Part shown: one piece after another, positions 33,822-42,402 of the stretch
How the letters are laid out: every line of letters starts with the position of its first letter
How positions within the stretch are numbered: the stretch's first letter is position 1
NCBI RefSeq assembly: GCF_025660655.1
Contig: NZ_JAOTIN010000005.1
Span: forward strand, 1 to 64,000
DNA length: 64,000 bases
Direction of reading: 5' to 3'
Source: Streptococcus sp. CSL10205-OR2
GTDB taxonomy: Bacteria > Bacillota > Bacilli > Lactobacillales > Streptococcaceae
Translations under genes and position numbers: made by a program
Notes under the pieces: model-generated
What the model saw: the letters and a program-made list of their open reading frames with translations, nothing else
The model's database searches: none
Told to the model about the DNA's origin: nothing

Positions 33822-36461
33822 TTAGTGCCTTTTTAATCGCCATAATTTATATGTCGTTGGGTTATCTTTTACAAAACTTTGAGCTTGGGACATTTTTCTA
33901 ACATAGTTAATATAGTCATAAACTTGTTCTCTATTATAATTTTCTCGAAAGAGTGCCGCAGCAACATAGGCATACTCCTGAGATAAATCCGTTTGAAAAA
34001 CAGCACTGTCATCTGTATTGATGGAAATTGATAAGGGATGTGCTTTATTATCAGAAATGTATCTGTTATTAAAGGTTAAAAATGGCAAATCCGTATACTT
34101 TTTAACAAATGAAATCTTAAGATTCGAGCTTGGATTGGTTTCAATACCAATCTCTAATTGATAAATCTTTTCACGAAGCAGTGCTTGTGCTAGCTTGACG
34201 GACTGGATATACAACTCACTTGCTGGATAACAATCTTGTAGGTCACTATACAACATCTTATGTTTGTGATTATAATGATAGTTAAAGTACAAGTTTCTTG
34301 CGGTTTTATTTTGAAAAGATGATTTATGATAAGCATTACCAGAATTCAGCTCAAAATGATGCTTTTTAACCAAGCTTGAATAGATTCCTTCAAACTCATC
34401 TGGCGAAATGTCCTTATCGCAATAGTCGATATAAAAACTTGGTTCATCACCTCTTAGTTTGTAAGATGAAAAGTAATCAAAAAGGGTAATTTGTCTATCT
34501 TTATATCTAAAATATTCACGTTTAAATTCTGACTCTAGAAAATGTAATAGAGAAGAAACTGACACAGCATTTTCTTTTTCAAAGCTTGTTATCACATGAT
34601 GGAGTCGGTCTTCTTGAATCAGATGATACATCCAGACAATATCATCGATATAATCACCCACACTTGAGTAAATTTGATGACCTTTAGTGGCAAAATAATC
34701 ATCAATGTTTAATCCTAAGGCCATGGCATGACCAAGTCTATCACCTCTTTGATAGTCCAAAAATTCCAGGGTCTCATCAATCGCCCGAAGACCATTTGCG
34801 ATTGTTAGGAAATCCTCACCAACATGATAGGTAAAATACAAATTGTGACTTTCAGCCACTTCCTGCCTAACTCTTCTAAAGCTGGTGCCATAAAGTTCAG
34901 GTCGAGTGTTCAACTCATAGTTGGCAGTATCGACACCAACAACTTTTTTAGCATACTCGCTTTCTTCAAAAAAAGTCACTAACACATCTGTCGTCGCTTT
35001 AATCTTTTCATAGAGTTCTTCATGACGTGAGGAACCTATTATAGGCTCAAGCGGTTTACCATCTTTAATATAGTGAATAATCAAACCAAATTGGATTTTT
35101 TTCAACTGAGGGTTATAGCGAGAATGTGCTTTGTATTGCTTATCATTCAAGGCTTTGATTTTTTTAACCACCTCATTATACTTAGCAACACTTTCTTTAG
35201 GAGCTATCCGAAATTCAACTTTGGTGATACTTCCTTCACTGTAGTATTTATCAAAGACAGATTCAACAATCTTATTAAAAACAGAAGCTTCCCCAAATGT
35301 TTTTTCATCAATAAAGGTTTCCTTAATCTCTTCACTTTCTTTAAATTTTTCAAAGCCCATACCCTCATTATTTTGATTAAAGAACTGTTTGAATTTATTT
35401 AAGGAAAGAAGATAGGCATTTAAAAGATAGGTTTCGAAATCATTCAAGCCATTATTTAAATAGATATCAAAAAGATCTTTTAAAAATTGTCTTTCTACCA
35501 GAAAGGATTGTTTAGGTGTTTTTTTGAATTGTTGATAGATTTCTTCAAACTTTTCAGACAAATAGAAGAAGGCATCTCTTGACTTAGTATAATATATATA
35601 ATACTCATCAATAGTTTGAGCAAATAAAAGTTTTTTCATGTCTAGACTATCTAGTTCAAAATCTTTATTACATTTTGATTTCTTATCAAATTTAGAATCA
35701 TCATCACTTTGTGATTTATTATCAAATTCAGGGTAGTCATCACATAATAAATTCTTATCTTTCAGTATTTTTTGTAACAAATAAGCTTTAATCGTTCGTG
35801 CCTTATAGAAAGACAGGGCTGTATCGTTAAACTTTCCTTCTCTTTTTTCAAGGATCTCTTCCATTCTTTTATCACTAGTTGTATTTGGTAAAGAAAAATG
35901 AAGCCAGTTCAAATCTGACGTATAGCCAGAGCCCTTTAAATGCATATGATTTTCAGACAAGCCTTTTTTTAAGATGGTTGTTAAGCGGTCATTATCATGT
36001 CTTATCTTGTGTGAATCTCTTGAAGTAATCTTTTTTTGGGTAATTGCTGCTTTCATAGCAAGCAAAATATTGGCATCAATTTTATTGATAAAGCCATTCC
36101 ACTCCAGTAAATGGTCAAAAGAAACAGTGACTTGATTGCCCTGATAAAACAATAACTCATCAGCAATATAACAAAGTAAATCCAAAGTATTGTGCGATGA
36201 AGAGGAAGAACGACTGTATTGTGTCATTTTTTGATAACGATTTAAAAGCAATTTTACCTCATCATCGTTATTAAAAGAACCATATTCTTTGACATACTGA
36301 TTTTTAACCAGCTGTAAAAAAAGATTATTATCAGCTTCTTCGAATTTAAAATAATAGGTTAGAAGTTCTTGCCAGTGTGACAAGTCTTGATTGGTAGGAA
36401 ATACTTTTTCCAGTGGGAATGTCTGATAAATCACTTTTATAAGTCTATCCATTTTTTCCAT
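33822..36461 (-). CDS. rdrB: RdrB-like divergent adenosine deaminase (RADAR defence)
   Basis: Encodes 879 residues. The adenosine deaminase zinc site is complete but spread through a much enlarged protein: HMH at 172-174, HVGED at 546-550, DRLGHAMA at 574-581, and NTDDSAVF at 815-822, with ETNPSSN at 774-780. Classical deaminases are about 350 residues; RADAR RdrB proteins are 800-900. No membrane or secretion signal. Residues 245-272 hold an acidic repeat (FDNKSQSDDD then FDKKSKCNKD) that looks like a variable loop. In RADAR, RdrB converts adenine nucleotides (and reportedly RNA adenosine) to inosine during phage infection together with RdrA. It is the last gene, five bases after the middle gene. 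A nucleotide-salvage enzyme is unlikely given size and partner. Confidence 0.85.
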   Translation of the reverse strand: MEKMDRLIKVIYQTFPLEKVFPTNQDLSHWQELLTYYFKFEEADNNLFLQLVKNQYVKEYGSFNNDDEVKLLLNRYQKMTQYSRSSSSSHNTLDLLCYIADELLFYQGNQVTVSFDHLLEWNGFINKIDANILLAMKAAITQKKITSRDSHKIRHDNDRLTTILKKGLSENHMHLKGSGYTSDLNWLHFSLPNTTSDKRMEEILEKREGKFNDTALSFYKARTIKAYLLQKILKDKNLLCDDYPEFDNKSQSDDDSKFDKKSKCNKDFELDSLDMKKLLFAQTIDEYYIYYTKSRDAFFYLSEKFEEIYQQFKKTPKQSFLVERQFLKDLFDIYLNNGLNDFETYLLNAYLLSLNKFKQFFNQNNEGMGFEKFKESEEIKETFIDEKTFGEASVFNKIVESVFDKYYSEGSITKVEFRIAPKESVAKYNEVVKKIKALNDKQYKAHSRYNPQLKKIQFGLIIHYIKDGKPLEPIIGSSRHEELYEKIKATTDVLVTFFEESEYAKKVVGVDTANYELNTRPELYGTSFRRVRQEVAESHNLYFTYHVGEDFLTIANGLRAIDETLEFLDYQRGDRLGHAMALGLNIDDYFATKGHQIYSSVGDYIDDIVWMYHLIQEDRLHHVITSFEKENAVSVSSLLHFLESEFKREYFRYKDRQITLFDYFSSYKLRGDEPSFYIDYCDKDISPDEFEGIYSSLVKKHHFELNSGNAYHKSSFQNKTARNLYFNYHYNHKHKMLYSDLQDCYPASELYIQSVKLAQALLREKIYQLEIGIETNPSSNLKISFVKKYTDLPFLTFNNRYISDNKAHPLSISINTDDSAVFQTDLSQEYAYVAAALFRENYNREQVYDYINYVRKMSQAQSFVKDNPTTYKLWRLKRH

Positions 36462-36466
36462 AGCGA

Positions 36467-37216
36467 CTAACCTTCATCTGTTAATAGATTAAAGATATAC
36501 TTTAGAACACTGTATGCCATTCTATTAATATTTTTGTTATTCTCTATATAGTAGCTTCGTAAAAATCTTACCAAAATTTTTAGTTCCTCAACCTCTACAT
36601 CATCTATATCCCATACATCACTATCTTTTAATCTTTTCTCTAGTTTATTGATAAATTCCTCCATTCTTTTCTTAATTCTAACAGAGTTAGTTATTTTTTC
36701 AAATTTAATATCAAATATTTTGTTTTTATCACTGTTAAATCGATCTAATTCAGGTTCAAATAATTTATAATTGGTAATATTTGTTTTAGTAACAAGTATA
36801 TCTTCAATATCATAGGAATCATCATAAGGGTACATTAAAGTTTCAAGGATATGATTTAATAGACTGTAAACTTTAATCTCTGAACTATTATCTTGATAGA
36901 AATCTATATATTCCATTAAATATTCACTTAATGATAATACTTCCTTATATGAATCATTATCATCTGTTTTTTTATCACTTAATTCTTCTAATAATTCTTG
37001 CAAAAAAATAGGTGTCTGATCTATTATTGTTGTTTTACGTTGATTATTAAAAATAACATTTAATGTTTTATAATTATTAAAGTCTTTAATGGTCTGATAC
37101 AATACTTTTTTATCAGTTATAACAGGTATCTCATGGCTCTCAACATTAAAATTTTGTTTATATATCACAGAGAATATGTCTTCATATAGATTCTCATTTT
37201 CAAAAATTTTAGTCAT
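36467..37216 (-). CDS. Unknown protein between RdrA- and RdrB-like genes
   Basis: Encodes 249 residues; I do not recognise a family. It is soluble (no hydrophobic segment), acidic and rich in D, E, N, I and K, predicted mostly helical with a charged C-terminal part (RIKKRMEEFINKLEKRLKD) that may be a short coiled coil. I chose ATG 37216, nine bases after AGAAGGG, over the ATG at 37225, which abuts that site. The start overlaps the RdrA-like stop by eight bases and RdrB follows after five, so all three are translationally linked. Described optional RADAR partners are small membrane proteins; this protein is not, so it may be a regulator, adaptor or inhibitor of the complex. Confidence 0.8.
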   Translation of the reverse strand: MTKIFENENLYEDIFSVIYKQNFNVESHEIPVITDKKVLYQTIKDFNNYKTLNVIFNNQRKTTIIDQTPIFLQELLEELSDKKTDDNDSYKEVLSLSEYLMEYIDFYQDNSSEIKVYSLLNHILETLMYPYDDSYDIEDILVTKTNITNYKLFEPELDRFNSDKNKIFDIKFEKITNSVRIKKRMEEFINKLEKRLKDSDVWDIDDVEVEELKILVRFLRSYYIENNKNINRMAYSVLKYIFNLLTDEG

Positions 37217-39698
37217 TATTATCATTCCCTTCTAATACTTTAGGATATAGTGGTAAATACTCTTCTTTATCAAATATAAATAACGACGTTATGTTACTAA
37301 AAGATGAATTTATAACAAATTTTTTCTTATTTTGAAAAATATTATTAATATTTCTAATCGTTTCATTGTATCTGTTAAATAAGGCAGTATCCCCACTTCC
37401 ATCTTTTCCAACATAGATTTGTCTTACGAAAACATCTATATGAAACATATTTGTTAAAATATAAGAATTAATCTCATTATGATATTTATAATGTCTTAAC
37501 AATCTTAGAACATAGTCTGCTTTATTAGATGGTAAGAAAAATTTGAAAATAAACATTTTACTATTTTTATTTAAATCTATTTCTTTAAAATTATTTAATT
37601 CTCTATATTTAAGAGTTGATTCTCCACCTTGTATGGCTTTTCTAATATCACTTAAAACGCTAAGGTCAGAGTTTAAAAAGTATTGTTTAATATAACTCAT
37701 ATAAATGCTATTATCCAAAATATTTTCCAAATTCACAATGTATTTGGAGCTGTTTCCAACACTACTTAATTCAAAATAATTAAATTCACTAGGCATGAAA
37801 TTGGTATTAATTAGCTCCAAATAACCAAGAATATCAGAATTAATTTTAAAGTATTTTTCTAAGGCATTATTTTTTTCATCATTTTTTTCAAAATCGATTA
37901 TTCTACCAAACTTTCCTAATTGTTCATCCATAGTTATCTTTTTATTTTGCTCCATTCCTCTATAGAGTAATGAAGAAAGCTCAATAGAATAGATGACTTT
38001 CAATAAATAGATAAAAAAGTAATCTCGATAATCTGCTCTTAAAGAATTTTTTTGCTTAAATTCTTCTAAGATAGCATAGACATCACCCAAGGTAATATTA
38101 TAGTCTTGATAACTAGCTAAATTAAGAGGATACCTATCGCCAATTTCTTCTTTATCAAATTTCTTCAAAAAATAATGATAAACTTTGTAATTTTTTTGAT
38201 AAGAAGTTGAGTAGTACCACTCTTCAATTAGTTCTTGTTCTTCTTTATTTAATGAAATAGAAACACGATTCAAAATGTATTCTTTTAAAATCTGTATGTT
38301 ATAGTTAAGCAATTCAGGATGAGGCTGGTTCTTAGGAAGATCTTTCATTTTTGAAAAAACTTCACTGAGCTGAATGAGATCCCTTAAGCTTTTAGGAAGT
38401 AACACTGTATTTTCTTCAATAGAATCAATAGCTTCTATTTTTAAATTGGTATGATAATAAATATAATCATAAAACCAGTCTTTAACAGTATAAATTCTTG
38501 AAAATTTATCTTCTATTTTTATATTTTCATTTTTTTTATAAATGGAAATACTGTCAATAGAATCGTGACATTTCTCTTTTAATAAATCTTCTATACATTT
38601 TTTAAATTCTTCTGGACAATTATCTTTTAATGCTAAATCAAAATCTCTTTCCCAATGCCAACCTAAACCAACTCCCCAATTTTTAAGACGATTAGAAGGT
38701 TTATCGTCATGTATACTTGGTAAAGTCTCGCTGATAGGCTTTCTTAGAAGATCATAGCTATTAAATAAAGCAATGCGGTTTGGGTATGGAATCAATTTGA
38801 GTAATAATCTATCTGCTTGGTCTAAAATATCTTGTGTGCTGAAAATTTCTTTTGTAATACTATTTTGATAATCTTTGTATTTTTGCTCAAATAAGGATTG
38901 CTCCAATTGCTTTTCTTTATAGCTAAAAATGATAATCATATGACCATCAAGGTAGCGTTGAACGTCATTTAACAATTGATATACATCTTTATTATCAACT
39001 AAATCCAAATCATCAATCATAAGTACAAAATCATAAATGTTTCTAGAGTTTTCCTTTTCGATAAATTCTTTAAAATCATTTAATAGCTCTTGAAACGTAT
39101 GATGCAAATCAACAATTTCATTTAAATGAGATAAGAGATTAATGCTCGGTGTATCTTTATAGTAATCTTTATTGATCGCTTTTTTATCATACTCTAATGC
39201 TCTGATAATTTTTTTAAGCTTTTGATGAATAGATGTCACCAATCTAATATTTTTGCTATCATCTTGAATTGCCTTATAGATATAGGAAATAACGATTTCA
39301 AATAGACTTAAATGATTAGACAAAATATCTGGTGTTATCATATCAAAAACGTAGTAATGATCATTTTTTAATTTCTCTTGCAAGCTATAAAGGAAAGAAC
39401 TTTTTCCTGATCCTCTTTCACCGGTAATTGCAATATTTTTAGAAGCACTAGGATAGTTTAAAGAGCTGTCATATTCTTCTATGAAAATTTTATTCTTTCT
39501 GTTTTTCTCATTTTCTTGGTCTTGTTCACGAAATCCTTTTAATAATCTATCTACTTCTATAGCCTGATGATGAAAAATATAATTTTTTCCAAACAAATTT
39601 TCTTTCTCAATTATCGGTTGTTTTAAGGCTTGCCAATTAATTTGTAAAATACTTTGTTCAGTTTCTTGTTCATTTAAACAATTGTCAACAGTAGTCAT
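37209..39698 (-). CDS. rdrA: RdrA-like P-loop ATPase (RADAR defence)
   Basis: Encodes 829 residues. An N-terminal KAP/AAA-like ATPase domain shows Walker A GERGSGKSS at 93-101 and Walker B FVLMIDDLD at 224-232, followed by a long, AT-codon-rich helical region (about 350-829) with no recognised domain. No membrane segment is visible. RdrA of RADAR is a ring-forming ATPase of about 800-950 residues that works with RdrB; gene order, sizes and partner match. AAGGAG precedes the ATG. The gene is visibly more AT-rich than neighbouring metabolic genes, consistent with transfer. A different KAP-ATPase defence system would be the alternative, but the deaminase partner argues for RADAR. Confidence 0.82.
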   Translation of the reverse strand: MTTVDNCLNEQETEQSILQINWQALKQPIIEKENLFGKNYIFHHQAIEVDRLLKGFREQDQENEKNRKNKIFIEEYDSSLNYPSASKNIAITGERGSGKSSFLYSLQEKLKNDHYYVFDMITPDILSNHLSLFEIVISYIYKAIQDDSKNIRLVTSIHQKLKKIIRALEYDKKAINKDYYKDTPSINLLSHLNEIVDLHHTFQELLNDFKEFIEKENSRNIYDFVLMIDDLDLVDNKDVYQLLNDVQRYLDGHMIIIFSYKEKQLEQSLFEQKYKDYQNSITKEIFSTQDILDQADRLLLKLIPYPNRIALFNSYDLLRKPISETLPSIHDDKPSNRLKNWGVGLGWHWERDFDLALKDNCPEEFKKCIEDLLKEKCHDSIDSISIYKKNENIKIEDKFSRIYTVKDWFYDYIYYHTNLKIEAIDSIEENTVLLPKSLRDLIQLSEVFSKMKDLPKNQPHPELLNYNIQILKEYILNRVSISLNKEEQELIEEWYYSTSYQKNYKVYHYFLKKFDKEEIGDRYPLNLASYQDYNITLGDVYAILEEFKQKNSLRADYRDYFFIYLLKVIYSIELSSLLYRGMEQNKKITMDEQLGKFGRIIDFEKNDEKNNALEKYFKINSDILGYLELINTNFMPSEFNYFELSSVGNSSKYIVNLENILDNSIYMSYIKQYFLNSDLSVLSDIRKAIQGGESTLKYRELNNFKEIDLNKNSKMFIFKFFLPSNKADYVLRLLRHYKYHNEINSYILTNMFHIDVFVRQIYVGKDGSGDTALFNRYNETIRNINNIFQNKKKFVINSSFSNITSLFIFDKEEYLPLYPKVLEGNDNND

Positions 39699-39924
39699 TT
39701 TCTATTTCTCCTTCTTTTAAATGATTTTTTGACATTAATATTAACTTAAATTCCGACCTCCTCTTTATCACAATTAAATAAGATAAATTTTTAAATATTT
39801 CTATATATTTATAGCTATATTTGCTATTATTTTAACAAAAATACAAAAAGAAATAAAGGATTATATTAATAATTATGCTAAATTGATTTAAAGAAAAGAA
39901 AAATATATTTTTATAAACAAAAAA

Positions 39925-39960
39925 CACAAAAAGCCTGTTCATAATGAACAGGCTTTTTTT
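39925..39960 (-). terminator. Terminator after the pyruvate oxidase gene
   Basis: AAAAAGCCTGTTC-ATAAT-GAACAGGCTTTTT is a strong stem ten bases downstream of the oxidase stop. The AT-rich 225 bases from here to the RdrA-like ATG (39698) must hold the promoter of the defence operon; several TATAAT-like words occur but no single promoter stands out. Confidence 0.85.
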
Positions 39961-39970
39961 ACTTATTTCA

Positions 39971-41707
39971 TTAGTTTTGAACGTCTTCTAACAATTTTCT
40001 AAATGGGACAAGACCTTCTGCTTGATATTCTTCAACAAATGCTTTGACTTCTGCTTCGCTGAATTTTTCAGTATCAATTTTTAATTGTTCTACTGGAATT
40101 GGACGGTCGTTTGCAATTTTAACGTCGATAACAACTGGTCCAGTTGCTTCTTTTGCTTTAGCAAAAGCTTCTCTTAATTCTTTAAGTGTTCTCACTTCAA
40201 AGCCAGTGGCACCCATTGCAGAAGCAGCATCACCAAAGTCTAGGTCAATCAAGTCAATTCCTGAGTGTGGTTGTGGCATGTCATCTTGTTCAGCTTCGAT
40301 GAAACCAAGACTTTCATTGGTCAAGATAACATTGATAATTGGCATACGATACTTAACAGCAGTTGCAATGTCTTGCATGTTCATTGTCCACCCACCGTCA
40401 CCTGAAATAGACCAAACTTGACGATTTGGATACTCAGCTTGAGCACCGATAGCTGCTGGAAGAGCATAACCCATTGTGGCATACCAAGCGCTTGTTGTGA
40501 AGGCTTGTTTTTCATTCATTTTAAGGAATCTCAATCCATCAATGGTTACATTACCGACATCAACTTGGAAAATAGCATCATCAGTTGCCATGGCATTGAT
40601 TTCTTTAAAGACTGGTTCCACACGAAGTGGTTCTGAATCGTCATCTTCAAAGCTAGCAATCCAGTTAACCCAGTTTTCTTTGTTGGCAAGAGCTACTTTG
40701 TACCAGTCAGTTTCTGGCATGTCTGTACCTTTTTCAAGAAGGGCTTTAATAGTCTTTTTAGCATCTGCTAAGATAGCAAGGTCAACTCTATGACGACGAC
40801 CAAACTTAGTGCCATCAATATCCACTTGAATATAAGTTGCTTCTGGTTTAGCAAAGTGCCCTTGGAAAGGCATGTCTGTACCAAATGTGATAATGGTATC
40901 AGCTTCTTGAAGCATTTCAATACCAGGTTTTGTTGACACACGACCTGCAGAACCCATATAAAGTTCAAAATTATCAGGAACAATACCTTTTGCTGGTGCA
41001 GAGCTAAGAATTGGTGCTTTCAATTGTAAAGCTAGTTTCATAATATCTTCACGCGCACCTCTTGTTCCTAAACCGATATAGATTAAAGGACGTTTAGCTG
41101 CTTGAAGAAGTTCTAAAGCCTTGTCAACAAGGTCTTCAGCTGGTTCAGGCATAATTGGTTTTTGATAGTTTGCAGCTGTTGAGATATAGTTATCTTCGAT
41201 TTCTTGCCAACCTAAATCTTTTGGAATAGTAATCACCGCAACACCTTTATGTGCATAAGCTTGACGAATCGCTTCATCAACCACATAAGGCATTTGTTCA
41301 GCAGTCATTACTGTACGGTTATAAACAGCCACATCTTCAAACATTGGATTTTCATTAAGTTCTTGGAAGTATGATTTATTCATGTTGAAAGTAGGCACTT
41401 GACCAATAAGAGCAAGTACTGGAATGCCATCATGTTTAGCATCATAAAGACCATTTAAAAGGTGAACAGCACCAGGTCCAGCAGAACCAAAGGTGACACC
41501 AATACGACCAGTGACTTTAGCTTCACCAACAGCAGCTAAGGCACCTGCTTCTTCGTGGCGAACTTGAACGTAGTTAATAGTGTCTTTACGGTTGTGAAGA
41601 GCATTCATTGTTGAATCAAATGAACCTCCAGGTAAACCATAAATATTTTTAACTCCCCATGATTCAATAACTTTAATCATAGCATCTGAAGCATTTATTT
41701 TTGTCAT
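39971..41707 (-). CDS. spxB: Pyruvate oxidase
   Basis: Encodes 578 residues of ThDP- and FAD-dependent pyruvate oxidase, which turns pyruvate, phosphate and oxygen into acetyl phosphate, CO2 and hydrogen peroxide. Visible: QVRHEEAGALAAV with the catalytic glutamate near residue 56, FGSAGPGAVHLLNGLYDA, and the ThDP motif GDGGWTMNMQD. The sequence is closer in feel to Lactobacillus Pox than to pneumococcal SpxB. I chose ATG 41707, with GGAGGAG upstream, over an ATG 51 bases earlier. It should give aerobic ATP via acetyl phosphate and peroxide for competition. Confidence 0.9.
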   Translation of the reverse strand: MTKINASDAMIKVIESWGVKNIYGLPGGSFDSTMNALHNRKDTINYVQVRHEEAGALAAVGEAKVTGRIGVTFGSAGPGAVHLLNGLYDAKHDGIPVLALIGQVPTFNMNKSYFQELNENPMFEDVAVYNRTVMTAEQMPYVVDEAIRQAYAHKGVAVITIPKDLGWQEIEDNYISTAANYQKPIMPEPAEDLVDKALELLQAAKRPLIYIGLGTRGAREDIMKLALQLKAPILSSAPAKGIVPDNFELYMGSAGRVSTKPGIEMLQEADTIITFGTDMPFQGHFAKPEATYIQVDIDGTKFGRRHRVDLAILADAKKTIKALLEKGTDMPETDWYKVALANKENWVNWIASFEDDDSEPLRVEPVFKEINAMATDDAIFQVDVGNVTIDGLRFLKMNEKQAFTTSAWYATMGYALPAAIGAQAEYPNRQVWSISGDGGWTMNMQDIATAVKYRMPIINVILTNESLGFIEAEQDDMPQPHSGIDLIDLDFGDAASAMGATGFEVRTLKELREAFAKAKEATGPVVIDVKIANDRPIPVEQLKIDTEKFSEAEVKAFVEEYQAEGLVPFRKLLEDVQN

Positions 41708-41743
41708 TGTGACTCCTCCTTGTGGTTTCGAGAAAATGATTTG

Positions 41744-41768
41744 ATTATGATATAGCAATTGTCATAAT
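41744..41768. promoter_or_regulatory. Inverted repeat upstream of the pyruvate oxidase gene
   Basis: ATTATGA-N11-TCATAAT, seven-base arms, lies about 40 bases before the oxidase start codon, in the promoter region. It could be an operator, but the arms are AT-rich and could be partly chance. CATAAT within the repeat might serve as -10 on the minus strand. Confidence 0.3.
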
Positions 41769-41904
41769 AGAAAAATCATTATCATCTAAAGTAAAATTAA
41801 TAGAATTTTGTTAAACAGTACACTTAAAATAAACTGATAAAAGGTACTTGATTAACTAACAGCAACATGATACTGCTCTTTTTTTAAAATATCAATTATT
41901 TTGC

Positions 41905-41967
41905 TCATACCTTTTTAGCATTGTGAAAATCCGCTAAAACAAAGAGATTAGATATTTTGTTTTTCAT
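41905..41967 (-). CDS. Possible 20-residue peptide upstream of spxB
   Basis: Within the 386-base gap 41708-42093 an ATG at 41967 follows GAGGTG at seven bases and opens a 20-codon frame (starts MKNKISNLF, ends NAKKV) with a TGA stop. It is cationic and amphipathic, without a secretion signal. It lies between the terminator of the upstream gene and the spxB promoter. It may be a leader peptide, a small protein or chance; translation evidence is needed. Confidence 0.25.
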   Translation of the reverse strand: MKNKISNLFVLADFHNAKKV

Positions 41968-42002
41968 CTTTTTTCACCTCATTAGTGCAGTTATTTTATA
42001 AA

Positions 42003-42084
42003 AAGAAAAACCCTTATCTTTTTTAACAAGTGATGGTTTTTAAACTACCATGACATTTTGCTATAAAGATAAGAGCTTTTTTAT
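42003..42084 (-). terminator. Long stem-loop terminator after the small unknown gene
   Basis: Outer arms CCTTATCTTT and AAAGATAAG pair across about 50 bases that include an inner stem (ATGGTTTTTAAACTACCAT region). On the minus strand GGTTTTTCTTTTT follows, so this should end the serine hydrolase/unknown gene pair. Confidence 0.6.
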
Positions 42085-42093
42085 TTTATATCG

Positions 42094-42393
42094 TTATTGA
42101 AGAAGAGCTTTAATCGTTAAAAATAGTCCTTCCACACTACCATCATGAGGTAGATCAGTTATTTGATCTTTAATCCCATTTTCCCATCGATATGAATAAA
42201 GAACACCAGATGGGTTTAAAACGATAATTGTACTTTGAGGAAGATTGGGATTAAAAACGGTTAAAGACAGCTTTTCTTCCACACTAATTGGTACAGTATA
42301 CTTAAACATGATATCTGCTTGCATGGTTTTACCAACCAAATAGCCATGTTTTGACAATAATTCGTGCAGTGCTTCAATTTCTCTATCTAACAT
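42094..42393 (-). CDS. Small protein of unknown function
   Basis: Encodes 99 residues, soluble, no recognised family. It starts nine bases after the serine hydrolase stop with a weak AGGC site and ends before a terminator, so it is probably co-transcribed with the hydrolase. Composition and codon use look like the neighbours. Confidence 0.6.
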   Translation of the reverse strand: MLDREIEALHELLSKHGYLVGKTMQADIMFKYTVPISVEEKLSLTVFNPNLPQSTIIVLNPSGVLYSYRWENGIKDQITDLPHDGSVEGLFLTIKALLQ

Positions 42394-42402
42394 TCAAATT
42401 GC

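Noticed and set aside
33822..36461. Ordinary adenosine deaminase of nucleoside salvage
   Set aside because: Length is more than double the usual 350 residues, the motifs are widely separated, and the gene is coupled to a P-loop ATPase.
41905..41967. Lantibiotic precursor
   Set aside because: The short peptide has an NLF segment faintly like a lanthipeptide leader, but there is no core with Ser/Thr/Cys and no modification or export genes beside it.
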